Shown: positions 43,718 to 52,529, numbered from the stretch's first letter. The stretch: 64,000 nucleotides of DNA from Paludisphaera soli (GCF_011064595.1 NZ_JAALJI010000012.1:62001-126000); one strand, 5' to 3'. The notes: generated by a model from the sequence alone, not told the origin. Numbers and translations are program-made.

Positions 43718-45409
43718 TCAGGGCTGGCCGTCCCGAGCCGGGATCGGCGCCCCCACCCGCGAGGCCCAGGATCGCCAGGCGGCCGTCAGCTCCGCCAGGC
43801 GTTCCGGCTCGTCGGCGGCCCGATCGCGGGTCTCGGCGGCGTCCTCGGCGACGTGGTAGAGCTGCCAGTACCCGCGAGCCTGGGCCACGGCCTTCCAGCC
43901 GTCTTCGATCACGGCCCGGCCCCCTTCGTGCTCGAAATACAAGGTCCGGCGGTCCTGGCGCGGGCGGCCGGCGAGGGTCGGCGTGAGGCTCTCGCCTTCG
44001 AGAGGCTTGAGGACGCGGCCGTCGTATCGCGCGGGATAGTCCACCCCCGCCAACTCCAGGCAGGTGGGCATGACGTCGATGACGTGGCCGAGGCGATCGG
44101 CGGTCGCCCCGCGGGCCGCTTGCAGCCCCTTCGGCCAGCGCACGATCAGGGGCGTGTGGCAGCCGCCGTCGAAAGACTCGGCCTTCCAGTAGCGGAACGG
44201 GGTGTTCGCCGCGTTGGCCCACCACGAGCCGATGTAACCCCAGGTCTCCTCCGAGCCGGGTTGGAACGGGGCCTCGTAGCGGATCGGCTTCCCCTCGCGC
44301 GTCCGCGAGGCGCGGTCGAACCCGCGCTCCAGGTAGCGCTCGGGCGAGGCCCCGTTGTCGGCCAGCACGAGGATGATCGTATCCTGCTCACGCCCCGTCT
44401 CCCGGAGCGCCTGAAGGATCGCCCCGACCCCCTGATCGACCCGGTCCACCATCGCGGCGTGCACGGCCATGAGCGCGGCCTGGTGCTCACGGCCGGCGTG
44501 GTCGAGCGCGTCCCAGTCGGGCCCGCGCCCGTCCAATTCGGGCAGCGGATGGGTCACCGGGTCGATGAGGCCCATCGCGACCTGCCGGCGATATCGGGAC
44601 GCGCGCAGAGCGTGCCAGCCGTCGCGGTAGGTGTCGCGATAGCGGGCGACGTCCTCCGGGCGGGCGTGCAGCGGCCAGTGCGGGGCGCAGTGGGCGACGT
44701 AGAGGAAGAACGGCCGATCCTCGCGTGACATCGTGTGGATGTAATCGACGGACTTCGCCGTAATGGCGTCCGTCAGGTAGAAGTCGTCGGGGACCTCGCG
44801 GACGGGCTCGGTCCCCTCGACCAGCGAGAAGGGGTCGAAGTAGTCGACCACGCCCCAGATGGGCCCGTAGTGGCGGTCGAAGCCCCGATTGATCGGGTAG
44901 CTGCGGACGTCGGCGAACGGCCGGTCGAAGTCCGCCTGGTGGTCGAGCCAGGCCAGTTGCCGGAGACCGTCCGGCTTGCCGTCGATCGGCGACGTCTCCG
45001 AGAGATGCCACTTGCCGGCCATGGCGGTCTGATAGCCGTGCTCGCGCAGTAGCTCGGCGATCGTCGCGCCGTCGCGGCCCAGGTCCCTCCCGTTCTGGGC
45101 CAGCCCCACCTGGTGGGGATACAGCCCGGTCAGGAGCGACGCCCGAGTCGGGCAGCACCGCGAGGCATTGTAGAACCGGGTGAAACGCAGCCCGTCCGCA
45201 GCCAGGCCGTCAATGTTGGGCGTCTGGATCTCGCCGCCGTAACAGCCGAGGTCGCTGAAGCCCAGGTCGTCGAGCATGACGACGACGATGTTCGGGCGAC
45301 GGCCCTCGGCCTGGAGCCCCGACGCCCGCGCCTCTCCCGCGATCGACGCGAGAAGGAGCCCGATCGCCAGCCCGAGCCGGGCGGGAATCCGAAATGCTGC
45401 TTGTCGCAC
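43718..45409 (-). CDS. Secreted sulfatase (arylsulfatase, formylglycine type)
   Basis: The 563-residue protein has a Sec signal (about 1-30) and the sulfatase fold beginning RPNIVVVMLDDLGFSDLGCYGG with metal-ligand Asp47-Asp48. The FGly motif CxPxR is Cys85-Cys86-Pro-Thr-Arg89, followed by ASLLTGLYPHQVG; Cys85 is the residue oxidised by a formylglycine-generating enzyme, which is not in the window. A C-terminal subdomain begins around residue 460. GTG 45409 is chosen because GAGGGAGG lies eight bases upstream and the signal peptide begins there; longer in-frame extensions lack similarity. Planctomycetes use many sulfatases on sulfated polysaccharides. Confidence 0.9.
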   Translation of the reverse strand: MRQAAFRIPARLGLAIGLLLASIAGEARASGLQAEGRRPNIVVVMLDDLGFSDLGCYGGEIQTPNIDGLAADGLRFTRFYNASRCCPTRASLLTGLYPHQVGLAQNGRDLGRDGATIAELLREHGYQTAMAGKWHLSETSPIDGKPDGLRQLAWLDHQADFDRPFADVRSYPINRGFDRHYGPIWGVVDYFDPFSLVEGTEPVREVPDDFYLTDAITAKSVDYIHTMSREDRPFFLYVAHCAPHWPLHARPEDVARYRDTYRDGWHALRASRYRRQVAMGLIDPVTHPLPELDGRGPDWDALDHAGREHQAALMAVHAAMVDRVDQGVGAILQALRETGREQDTIILVLADNGASPERYLERGFDRASRTREGKPIRYEAPFQPGSEETWGYIGSWWANAANTPFRYWKAESFDGGCHTPLIVRWPKGLQAARGATADRLGHVIDVMPTCLELAGVDYPARYDGRVLKPLEGESLTPTLAGRPRQDRRTLYFEHEGGRAVIEDGWKAVAQARGYWQLYHVAEDAAETRDRAADEPERLAELTAAWRSWASRVGAPIPARDGQP

Positions 45410-45630
45410 GACGACGCCTCCCTCGCCCCCCTCCACCCCACTTGAGGCCGCCTCGGTCCCGGGCCTCCCGATCGGTCGAGGGTAGCAGAATTCGGCGTCG
45501 CGAATCGAGCGACTCGAACCATCCTGAAGGTGGGTCGATGCGCCTCTCGGGTCCAAGAAACGCGACGTCAACATGCAGACCTCCGACGACAAGGGATCCG
45601 GTGCGGGCGGCCGTGAAACCTCGGCGATAC

Positions 45631-45737
45631 GCGCCGAACGAAGCCAATTTTCACTCAGATCTCAAATGCTTAAACCAAAACAACTTGCGACTCTCCCCGC
45701 CCTCAAAACTTGTGCGCGAACGAACCCAATCGAAGCC
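45631..45737 (+). repeat. 107-base direct repeat, unit 1
   Basis: The unit begins GCGCCGAACGAAGCCAA and ends GAACGAACCCAATCGAAGCC. A central CTTGCGAC lies at offset 53. The rest of the interior differs from unit 2, but the length (107) and the offset of the central motif are identical. Confidence 0.75.
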
Positions 45738-45825
45738 GATCCCGGGGCGGCGGTGGAGGGGGCGGCCGGCGACGATCGAAGTCGGACCGCCGGGCCGATC
45801 GAGGTGGCAACGGCACCGTCGAATC

Positions 45826-45932
45826 GCGCCGAACGAAGCCAACCACTCGACCGAACGTAAAACATTATCCTATTGTACCTTGCGACCTGAAAACCCGTCG
45901 ATTCCCGCGTGCGAACGAACCCAATCGAAGCC
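45826..45932 (+). repeat. 107-base direct repeat, unit 2
   Basis: Same ends and same CTTGCGAC at offset 53 as unit 1, starting 195 bases after it. Interior sequence otherwise differs. Both ends carry the related core CGAACGAA(G/C)CCAA, so each unit is itself an imperfect internal repeat. Confidence 0.75.
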
Positions 45933-46067
45933 AGTTGTCACCACCCAGACCGCCGCCGAGGCCCGAAGAGCGAGGCTTCCCTGGAGGGGGGCCCCGGGCA
46001 CCTCGGCTTGGAAGGCGGGGACCCCGAACGGTAATGTGGCGATGTACGAATCTTCAATTCAACGACG

Positions 46068-47405
46068 GTGGCCCTCGTGACGACCTCGCCCGAATCCGAC
46101 GTTTACGATGTGGCGGTCCTGGGCGCCGGGGCGGCCGGGCTGGTGGCCGCGATGCGGGCGGCGGAGCGCGGGGCGCGGGTGGCCCTGCTGGAGAAGAACC
46201 GCAAGGCCGGAGTCAAGATTCTGATCTCCGGCGGCACCCGCTGCAACATCACCAACGCCCGGGGGCTGCGGCGGCTGGAGTCGGTCTCGGGGCCGATCGA
46301 CCCGGGGTTCGACCCGAAGCTGCTCCGGGGCGTCCGGGCGATCCAGGACGCCTTCGGGGCCAACGGTGCGTTTCTCGGGCCGTCGCTGCGGAAGTTCGAC
46401 GTGGACCAGACGGTGCGCCTGTTCGAGGCCGAGGGAGTGACGGTCAAGGTCGAGGCCAACGGCAAGATCTTCCCCGCCTCCGACCGCTCGGTCGACGTGC
46501 TGGAGGCTCTCCTGCGTCGGCTCGGACGCTCGGGGGCCGAGGTCCGATTCCTCTGCCCGGCCCGGTCGGTGGAGCGCGACAGCGAGGGCTGGCGGATCGG
46601 CCTGCCGGAAGGCGAGATCCGCGCCCGTCGGGTGATCCTGGCGGTCGGCGGGAGGTCGTTCCCGGGATGCGGGACCACCGGGGACGGCTACGCGATCGCG
46701 CGGGCGCTGGGGCATACGATCGTCGAGGTCCGCCCCGCCCTGGTGCCGTTGAAGGTGGTTCCGGAATGGGTGCCGACGCTCCGGGGGCTGAGCCTGCAGG
46801 ACGTGGTGGCGTCGGTCCACGGGCCCTCGGGCCCGGCCCTGGCGCAAAGGCGGGAGGCGATCCTGTTCACGCACACAGGCCTCAGCGGCCCGGCAATCCT
46901 GGACGTGAGCCGGGCCGAGGCGCGACGGGCGGACGCCGATCGGCTGGAGCTTCGGATCGACTTCCGGCCCGACGAGTCCCGCGAGGGGGTGGACCAGCGG
47001 CTCCAGGCGGCGACGCGTCGCGGCCGCGCGGCGGTCGCCTCGATCCTCTCGGCCGACCTGCCGCATCGCCTGGCGGAGTGCGTGCTGGACCACTGCGCGA
47101 TCCCCCGGTCGCGGATCGGCCCGGACCTGTCGCGGGCCGAGCGGATCCGGCTGGTGGGGGCGCTCAAGGGCCTGGCGATGCCGATCGCGGGGACGCTGGG
47201 GTTCGAGAAGGCGGAGGTCTGCAGCGGCGGCGTCGCGCTGGAGGAGGTGGATCCGAAGACCCTGGAGAGCCGGCTGGCGCCGGGCTTCCACCTGGCGGGC
47301 GAGGTGCTGGACCTGGACGGCCTGATCGGCGGCTACAACTTCCAGGCCGCCTGGAGCACCGGCTGGCTGGCCGGCGAGTCGGCGGCGGCGGGCGTCAGCG
47401 GCTGA
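46068..47405 (+). CDS. BaiN/HI0933-family NAD(P)/FAD-dependent oxidoreductase
   Basis: The 445-residue flavoprotein opens with the FAD-binding loop VLGAGAAGLVAAMRAAERG (about 16-34) and LLEKNRKAGVKILISGGTRCNITN, the unmistakable HI0933/BaiN signature with its Cys. A central insert domain and a C-terminal FAD-contact segment (LAGEVLDLDGLIGGYNFQAAWSTG) complete the fold. Family members are poorly characterised; BaiN reduces bile-acid intermediates in gut clostridia, so this need not be its role. Start is GTG 46068 or a second GTG at 46077. It converges with the mlaD-like gene; their 3' ends overlap by 11 bases. Confidence 0.9.
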   Translation: MALVTTSPESDVYDVAVLGAGAAGLVAAMRAAERGARVALLEKNRKAGVKILISGGTRCNITNARGLRRLESVSGPIDPGFDPKLLRGVRAIQDAFGANGAFLGPSLRKFDVDQTVRLFEAEGVTVKVEANGKIFPASDRSVDVLEALLRRLGRSGAEVRFLCPARSVERDSEGWRIGLPEGEIRARRVILAVGGRSFPGCGTTGDGYAIARALGHTIVEVRPALVPLKVVPEWVPTLRGLSLQDVVASVHGPSGPALAQRREAILFTHTGLSGPAILDVSRAEARRADADRLELRIDFRPDESREGVDQRLQAATRRGRAAVASILSADLPHRLAECVLDHCAIPRSRIGPDLSRAERIRLVGALKGLAMPIAGTLGFEKAEVCSGGVALEEVDPKTLESRLAPGFHLAGEVLDLDGLIGGYNFQAAWSTGWLAGESAAAGVSG

Positions 47406-48501
47406 GGGCCCCTCGCGAGATCGCCCCCGGGTCGCGCGAGACCTTCTCGGCGAACTCGCGGAACGAGGCCAGGGCGATCTTGAGCTGCTGGAGCGCCTGG
47501 TTGGCCGAAGCGGCCAGGGCGTTGAAGTTGTCGTAGAGGTCGGACTGGGTGAGCAATCGTTGGATGGAGCCGTTGGTGTTCAGGCCGCCTCGGTTGTTCC
47601 GGAGGGTGTTCGAGAGCAGCTCGACGTCGGAGGCGATGCGGTTGACCCGGCGCACGGTCTGGCCGAAGTCGGTGGCCGGCGTGCGGTCGACCGGCGAGCC
47701 GAGGTCCTTCATGAGCGGGGCGGCGTCGGCGAGGGCCGTGTCCAGCCGGGCGGAGGCGGCGGAGAACTTGGCGACGCCGGTCTTGAGGGCGTCCTGGGTG
47801 GCGGGGTCGAGGGTGCTGTTGAGCCGGTCGGAGGCCTGCTGGATGTTCGCCAGGGCCGCCTTGACCCCGGCCTCGTTCTGGTCGACGAAGCCCCGGATGC
47901 TGGTGGAGGCGGCCGAGAGGTCCTTGCCGGTGGCGTCCCAGGTTGCGAGGAACTCGTCGAGCTTGCCGGCGCTCTTGGAGATCTTGGCGAGCCCCGAGGC
48001 GGCTTCCTGGATCGTGGTGAGGGTGTCGCCGGCGCGTTCGAAGGCGATGGTGGCGGCGGCGAGGGCCTTGGAGGGGTCGGCGGCCACCTCACCCTCGACG
48101 ATCGGGGCCTGGGCCGGGGTCGGGCCGGTCTCCATCGGGCCCTCGCCCACGCCGGGGAGCAGGTCGATGGTGACGTCGCCGATGAGCGACTTGGTCAGCC
48201 GGGGGATCGACCCCTTTCGAAGCTTGAACTGGCTCTCCAGGGCGAGGGTGACGAGCACGCCGTCCGGCTGGTTCGCCCGGTCGTCGAAGTCGATGCCGAC
48301 GACTTCGCCCACGCGGATGCCGCTCTTGCGCACGGCGACGCCCTGGAGCACGCCCGGGGCCTCGGCGTAGTGGACCTTGATGAACCCGCGCTCGCGGAGG
48401 ATCTGCGGGGACTCGCCGAACCAGACGATCAGCATCGTCAGCACCAGGCCGGCGACGATGACGAACATGCCGAGCCGAAACTGCATGACGCGTTCATTCA
48501 T
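47395..48501 (-). CDS. mlaD: MCE/MlaD-family lipid-transport substrate-binding protein
   Basis: The 368-residue protein has an N-terminal basic stretch and one transmembrane segment (about 10-27), then an MCE domain (about 38-120; VRKSGIRVGEVVGI is the typical strand). A long alpha-helical, Ala-rich tail follows, likely a periplasmic tube-forming coiled coil. ATG 48501 has AGAGGGTG just upstream. It is the last of a mlaE-mlaF-mlaD cassette, which moves phospholipids between inner and outer membranes. No MlaA, MlaB or MlaC homologue is adjacent. Gene symbol denotes the family. Confidence 0.87.
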   Translation of the reverse strand: MNERVMQFRLGMFVIVAGLVLTMLIVWFGESPQILRERGFIKVHYAEAPGVLQGVAVRKSGIRVGEVVGIDFDDRANQPDGVLVTLALESQFKLRKGSIPRLTKSLIGDVTIDLLPGVGEGPMETGPTPAQAPIVEGEVAADPSKALAAATIAFERAGDTLTTIQEAASGLAKISKSAGKLDEFLATWDATGKDLSAASTSIRGFVDQNEAGVKAALANIQQASDRLNSTLDPATQDALKTGVAKFSAASARLDTALADAAPLMKDLGSPVDRTPATDFGQTVRRVNRIASDVELLSNTLRNNRGGLNTNGSIQRLLTQSDLYDNFNALAASANQALQQLKIALASFREFAEKVSRDPGAISRGALSR

Positions 48502-48546
48502 GAGCACCCTCTTCTCTTCCCGCGGGGGTCGGCCGCATCGTCCGGG

Positions 48547-49398
48547 TCAGGGGCTCGCCGCGCGATTCTGGGCCGCCAGCTCGCGGAGCCGCTCGCCGGC
48601 CTCGCCCCGGACGAACTGGCGGACGCGGGGATCGGCGGCGTCCTCCAGCCCCTCGGCCGGGCCGTCGTAGATCATCTGGGATTCGCCGCGGCCGATCCGA
48701 GCCAGCGGGTAGAACATCACGACCCGGTCGGCCACCTTGGTCACCGTCCGCATCTCGTGCGTGACGACGACGCCGGTCTTGTCGCCCCCCCGCTGGGTCT
48801 GGAGGATCAGCTCGTTGATGACGTCGGTCATGATCGGGTCGAGGCCCGTGGTCGGCTCGTCGTAGAGCATGACCTCGGGGTCGAGCGCCAGCGCCCGGGC
48901 GAGGCCCACGCGCTTGCGCTGGCCGCCGGAGAGCTCGGCCGGCTTCTTGTGCTCCAGGCCCTGGGGGAGGCCGACGTCCTGGAGCCTCTCGGCGACGATG
49001 GCGGCGACCCGATCCTCGTCGCATACGTGGTGCTCGCGCAGCCCGAAGGCCACGTTGTCGTAGACGCTCAGGCTGTCGAACAGCGCGGCCATCTGGAACA
49101 GGAAGCCGAACCGGAGCCGGAGCTTCACGAGGTCGCGCCCGGCCAGCCGAGTCACGTCCTGGCCGTCGAAGAGGATCCGCCCGCTGGTGGGGTGGAGCAG
49201 GCCGATGATGAGCTTCAGGAGGACCGTCTTGCCGCACCCGCTCTCGCCGATCACGCAGACGGTCTCGCCCCGCCGTAGCGTCAGGTTGAGCCCGCGCAGG
49301 ACCTTCTGGTGGCGGAACTGGATGGAGACGTCCTGGAATTCGATCAGTTCCGCGGCGGGGGGGTCCGCCTGGATCGCCGTGGGCGCGGCATCGCTCAT
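48547..49398 (-). CDS. mlaF: Mla-type ABC transporter ATP-binding protein
   Basis: The 283-residue ABC ATPase has Walker A GESGCGKT, Q-loop FLFQMAALFDSLSV, signature LSGGQRKRV, Walker B VMLYDEPTTGLDP, and the H-loop VVTHEM. The FDSLSVYDNVAF segment is typical of the MlaF group. The C-terminal region (about 245-283) is an amphipathic extension. Its ATG overlaps the stop of the permease gene (ATGA). It powers the permease next to it. Confidence 0.95.
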   Translation of the reverse strand: MSDAAPTAIQADPPAAELIEFQDVSIQFRHQKVLRGLNLTLRRGETVCVIGESGCGKTVLLKLIIGLLHPTSGRILFDGQDVTRLAGRDLVKLRLRFGFLFQMAALFDSLSVYDNVAFGLREHHVCDEDRVAAIVAERLQDVGLPQGLEHKKPAELSGGQRKRVGLARALALDPEVMLYDEPTTGLDPIMTDVINELILQTQRGGDKTGVVVTHEMRTVTKVADRVVMFYPLARIGRGESQMIYDGPAEGLEDAADPRVRQFVRGEAGERLRELAAQNRAASP

Positions 49399-50252
49399 AG
49401 CAGCCCCGAGGCCTGAGGCCAGATCGCGCGGTAGGTCGTGTTCCAGGCCAGGCCGAGGACGAAGTCCAGGAAGAGGATCGCCATGAACGAGAACACGAAC
49501 GCCTCGGTCGCCGCCTTGCCCACGCCCTCGGCGCCGGCCGTGGAGTTGAACCCGCGATGGCAGCTGATCAGGGCGATCGCGGCCCCGAAGAACAGGCTCT
49601 TGAGCACCCCGGCCAGGATGTCGAGCCCCTCCACGTAGTCGCGCGAGTGCTTCCAGTAGGCGAACGAATCCACCCCCATGACCTGGGTGCAGACGGCCGC
49701 CCCGCCGATGACCCCCATGAAGTCGGCCATCAGGGTCAGCAGGGGGATGAGCAGCAGGCAGGCCATGAACCTGGGGACCGCCAGGTAATAGATCGGGTCC
49801 GTCCCCAGAGCCGAGAGGGCGTCGATCTGCTCGGTGACCCGCATGGTCCCCAGCTCGGCCGCCATCGACGAGCCCACGCGGCCGGCGAGCATCGTCGCGG
49901 CCAGCACCGGGCCCAGCTCCTTCACCAGGGAGATGTTGATGACCGAGCCCAGGCGGGTCGCCAGGCCCATCATCTGGAACTCGTGAAAGGCCTGGACCGC
50001 CAGGACCATGCCGATGAACGTCCCGGTGATCGCCACGACCGAGACGCTCTGGACGCCGATGGCGTAGAAGATCGGCACCAGGACCGACCAGCGCGGTCGG
50101 CGTCGGAAGATCCAGCCCAGGGTCTTCAGCGAGAACAGGCCCACGTCGCCGATCTCGGCCACCCGGTCGAAGACGTGCTGACCCAGGCGGTGGACCGCCG
50201 TTTCCGGGCCTTCGTCAGCGTCCGCTTCCGGATTGAGCGTCGCCACGGCCAT
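49395..50252 (-). CDS. mlaE: Mla-type ABC transporter permease
   Basis: The 285-residue protein has five or six membrane segments and the MlaE signature, GTFIGMVLAVQAFHEFQ, ELGPVLAATMLAGRVGSSMAAELGTMRVTEQIDAL (the coupling region) and GVIGGAAVCTQ. ATG 50252 begins MAVATLNPEAD and follows a GGGAAGGGAT stretch; the frame extends 11 codons upstream. It is first in the cassette, with the ATPase and MCE genes following. Confidence 0.94.
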   Translation of the reverse strand: MAVATLNPEADADEGPETAVHRLGQHVFDRVAEIGDVGLFSLKTLGWIFRRRPRWSVLVPIFYAIGVQSVSVVAITGTFIGMVLAVQAFHEFQMMGLATRLGSVINISLVKELGPVLAATMLAGRVGSSMAAELGTMRVTEQIDALSALGTDPIYYLAVPRFMACLLLIPLLTLMADFMGVIGGAAVCTQVMGVDSFAYWKHSRDYVEGLDILAGVLKSLFFGAAIALISCHRGFNSTAGAEGVGKAATEAFVFSFMAILFLDFVLGLAWNTTYRAIWPQASGLL

Positions 50253-50541
50253 GCCCGCATCCCTTCCCTGAAATCGCAGGCCCATCCCAGGCCGGGGCCC
50301 TCCGCCCCGGGCCGCGTCTCGGCCCCGACGCCCCGATCGCTCGACGATCGGCGTCGTCCGGTCATTCTCAACATTCCTCGATAAGTTGACAAGCCCGACT
50401 CACGGGCCCCGATCGCGCCACGCATCCCGCTCGGAACTCTCGGCTTGCGGAGGTCCAAGGCCGATCGGCGCGCGCGGCGACGCCACACCCTCGGCGAGCA
50501 CGATCGACGAACCTCACCCCGCAGACGTCGCGGGTCCGCTC
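50253..50541. other. Gene-free interval upstream of mlaE
   Basis: Nearly 290 bases between mlaE's start and the end of the small gene at 50542. One AT-richer patch (about 50365-50395) could hold the mlaE promoter; I cannot assign clear hexamers. No gene is supported. Confidence 0.4.
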
Positions 50542-50814
50542 TCAGCGCAGGACGCGGATGTAAATGCAGCCTTCGTGGATGCAGATGTCGGCTTCGACGC
50601 CTTCAAGCCCGGGAAGCGCGACTTCCAGGTAGTTGAAATCCTGATCCCGATATCGATGCACGGAACGCTTCGATGGGTCGGACCCCTTCCGCGAACGGAC
50701 GCTGGACAAGCAGCCCAGCAGGTCGGTCACGAGTTCGGGCAACGAACGCCGGACCTCGGGCTTGATCGCGGGTCGGACAATGGGGAGGGTGACATTGCAG
50801 GAAACCTCAGACAT
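50542..50814 (-). CDS. Small Hsp20-like protein
   Basis: The 90-residue protein ends with YRDQDFNYLEVALPGLEGV followed by ADICIHEGCIYIRVLR. This reads like the first strands of an alpha-crystallin domain (FEVRVDLPGV...VDIEVEDGVLTIRGER) but stops before the rest of the domain, so it is either a truncated Hsp20 or a separate small family with the same strand pattern. The N-terminal part (1-50) has a helical LPELVTDLLGCLSSV stretch. ATG 50814 is preferred because codons upstream lack protein character. Isolated between gene-poor intervals. Confidence 0.55.
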   Translation of the reverse strand: MSEVSCNVTLPIVRPAIKPEVRRSLPELVTDLLGCLSSVRSRKGSDPSKRSVHRYRDQDFNYLEVALPGLEGVEADICIHEGCIYIRVLR

Positions 50815-51322
50815 GGCGAAATCCTTAAAACGTGGCGACCCACGGCGTGGGACGCGGGACCGACATGGGAGGGCAGGCTGGTCCGGGCACGCACGCAATC
50901 CTTGAATCCGTCAATCACCGAAGCCCGGTCCGAGATCAGGTCGCGCTCGCCTTCGAATCGCGACACGTCGAAAGAGAGAAGGATGGGTCATGGCGCACAC
51001 GCTCTCTCAGGCGGTACCAATTTCCGAGGATTTCGCGAGCAACAAGCGGGGAGAAGGGTCAATCCGGCGGAACTTCGAGATGGATTCGACTCGCAGTTTT
51101 TGCATCCATGCATCATTGCTTAACGCAATGTATGCGCACAAGCGAGAGTCAAACCCTAATATAACGCATGCCTGAGGAGAGTGAAGCTTAATTTTTTTTC
51201 AAGTGGACGGCTCTCGATCCAGCCGATCCAGGAGCCTGAATGCCTGGATGTCAAGCAGGGAGTCGAGTCGGAGGGATTGGGGCGGGCGAGGGTCGATGGG
51301 CGGGGCGGCCCGAGAGGCCGCT
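50815..51322. other. Gene-poor stretch with AT-rich patch
   Basis: 508 bases. The part from about 51080 to 51205 is distinctly AT-richer, including TTAATTTTTTTTC (51188-51200). A 61-codon frame (50990-51175, + strand) has AGAAGGA upstream but no family similarity; I do not call it. The small gene at 50814 probably has its promoter here. Confidence 0.4.
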
Positions 51323-52477
51323 TCAGGCGGATTCGGGCGGGAGGGGCGGCACGCCGAGTTCGTCGAGGCGGCGGGCGAGCATCCGCTCGATGGCCTCGGC
51401 GGTGCGTCGGTATGTGGGCTGATCCGAGCCGATTGGGTCGGGGACGTCGTCCCCGTCGGGATCGAGGAGGAAGGCGTGAGGGGCCGATTCAGGGGCCGCG
51501 GCGAGGAGGGCGTCCAGATGGTCCAGGGTCATGGCGAAGACGCGGTCGGCCTGGCGGAGCAGTTCGACGCTGACGGGCCGGCTCCGGTGCTGTTCGAGCG
51601 TCCCGCCCATGGTGCGGAGCACCTCGACGGCGTGGGATGCGGCGGCCGCGCCGTGGGACGCCGCGACGCCGGCGGAGACGACGAGGTAGCCTCGTCCCTC
51701 CAGTTCGGCGATCCCGCAGCCCAGGCGACGCGCCAGCAGCACCTTGCAGATGGCCTCGGCCATCGGGCTGCGGCAGGTGTTGCCGGTGCAGATGAAGGCG
51801 AGGACGACGCCGGATCGGCTCGCGAGGGTCGGAGAGTCGACGACCCCCTCGCGGACGACGGACCAACGGTCGCCGTCGATGCGGACCGCCGTGGCGACCC
51901 GGCCGAGTCGCGTCGGGCCGGAGTCGATCGCCATGTCGACGTCGGACATCGCCCGCAGGGGTTCGGCGGTCGTCGCGGGGGAGCGGTCGGGGTTGCGGAC
52001 GAGGCTCAGGACCAGCGGCGCGGGGCAGAACCGCAGGACCTGCCTCATGAGGCGATCCTCCGGGCAGCGGAGGGCCACGTCTCCGTCGGGGGAGATCATC
52101 GATCGCACCGGTTCGGGGAGGCGATCGAAGAGCCCTTCGCGGATGGGCCGCGGGAAGACCAGGGAGACCGGGCCGGGCCAGCACCGGCGAGCCAGACGCG
52201 CGCCGATCGCCGGGATCTCGGGAACCCAGTCGGCCGCCTCCGAGGCCCCTTTCACCAGCAAGGTCAACGGCCGGGGCTCGGCGTCGCCCCGCTGCTCGCG
52301 GAGCCGGGCCACGCCCCGGGGGTTCAGGGCGCTGGCGGCCAGGCAGTACACCGTCTCGGAGGCCAGCCCGACGACCCCGCCCTGGGCCAGGCACGCCACC
52401 ACCCGGTGCACCACATCGCGCGCGTCATCGCAAAGCGCGAGGTCGATCCAGTTGGGTAGGGCGGGAGCATCCGTCAT
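51323..52477 (-). CDS. Fusion of TsaC/Sua5-type domain with low-molecular-weight protein phosphatase
   Basis: The 384-residue protein joins two enzymes. Residues 1-215 are a YrdC/TsaC domain (GGVVGLASETVYCLAASALNP, then RPLTLLVK, RRCWPGPVSLVFPR and the STxxx-like SGPTRLG region), which makes threonylcarbamoyl-AMP for tRNA t6A. Residues 225-384 are a low-molecular-weight tyrosine/arginine phosphatase with P-loop C230TGNTCR236S and the general-acid region VPDPIG. Start ATG 52477 begins MTDAPALPNW; the frame is open 32 codons upstream. In other bacteria YrdC/Sua5 and LMW-PTP genes (ywlC/ywlE) can be neighbours; here they are one polypeptide. TsaE is encoded at 40.9 kb. Confidence 0.88.
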   Translation of the reverse strand: MTDAPALPNWIDLALCDDARDVVHRVVACLAQGGVVGLASETVYCLAASALNPRGVARLREQRGDAEPRPLTLLVKGASEAADWVPEIPAIGARLARRCWPGPVSLVFPRPIREGLFDRLPEPVRSMISPDGDVALRCPEDRLMRQVLRFCPAPLVLSLVRNPDRSPATTAEPLRAMSDVDMAIDSGPTRLGRVATAVRIDGDRWSVVREGVVDSPTLASRSGVVLAFICTGNTCRSPMAEAICKVLLARRLGCGIAELEGRGYLVVSAGVAASHGAAAASHAVEVLRTMGGTLEQHRSRPVSVELLRQADRVFAMTLDHLDALLAAAPESAPHAFLLDPDGDDVPDPIGSDQPTYRRTAEAIERMLARRLDELGVPPLPPESA

Positions 52478-52529
52478 GAGTCTCGGGTGGAGCGCCGGCG
52501 CTTCGCCGGCGGATGGGGCGGAGAGCTCG

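Larger units (their letters stand above)
45410..46067. other. Gene-free interval holding two 107-base direct repeats
   Basis: The 658 bases have no supportable gene. The sulfatase promoter should lie in the first 150 bases. The middle contains the two repeat units listed separately (45631-45737 and 45826-45932), and is AT-richer than the surrounding DNA. Confidence 0.6.

Noticed and set aside
45631-45932. CRISPR array reading for the two 107-base repeats
   Set aside because: There are only two units, the repeats are not short and exact, and no cas gene is near.
50990-51175. A 61-codon + strand frame beginning MAHTLSQAVPIS with AGAAGGA upstream
   Set aside because: No family similarity, unremarkable composition, and it lies in an AT-rich gene-poor interval; a chance frame is more likely.
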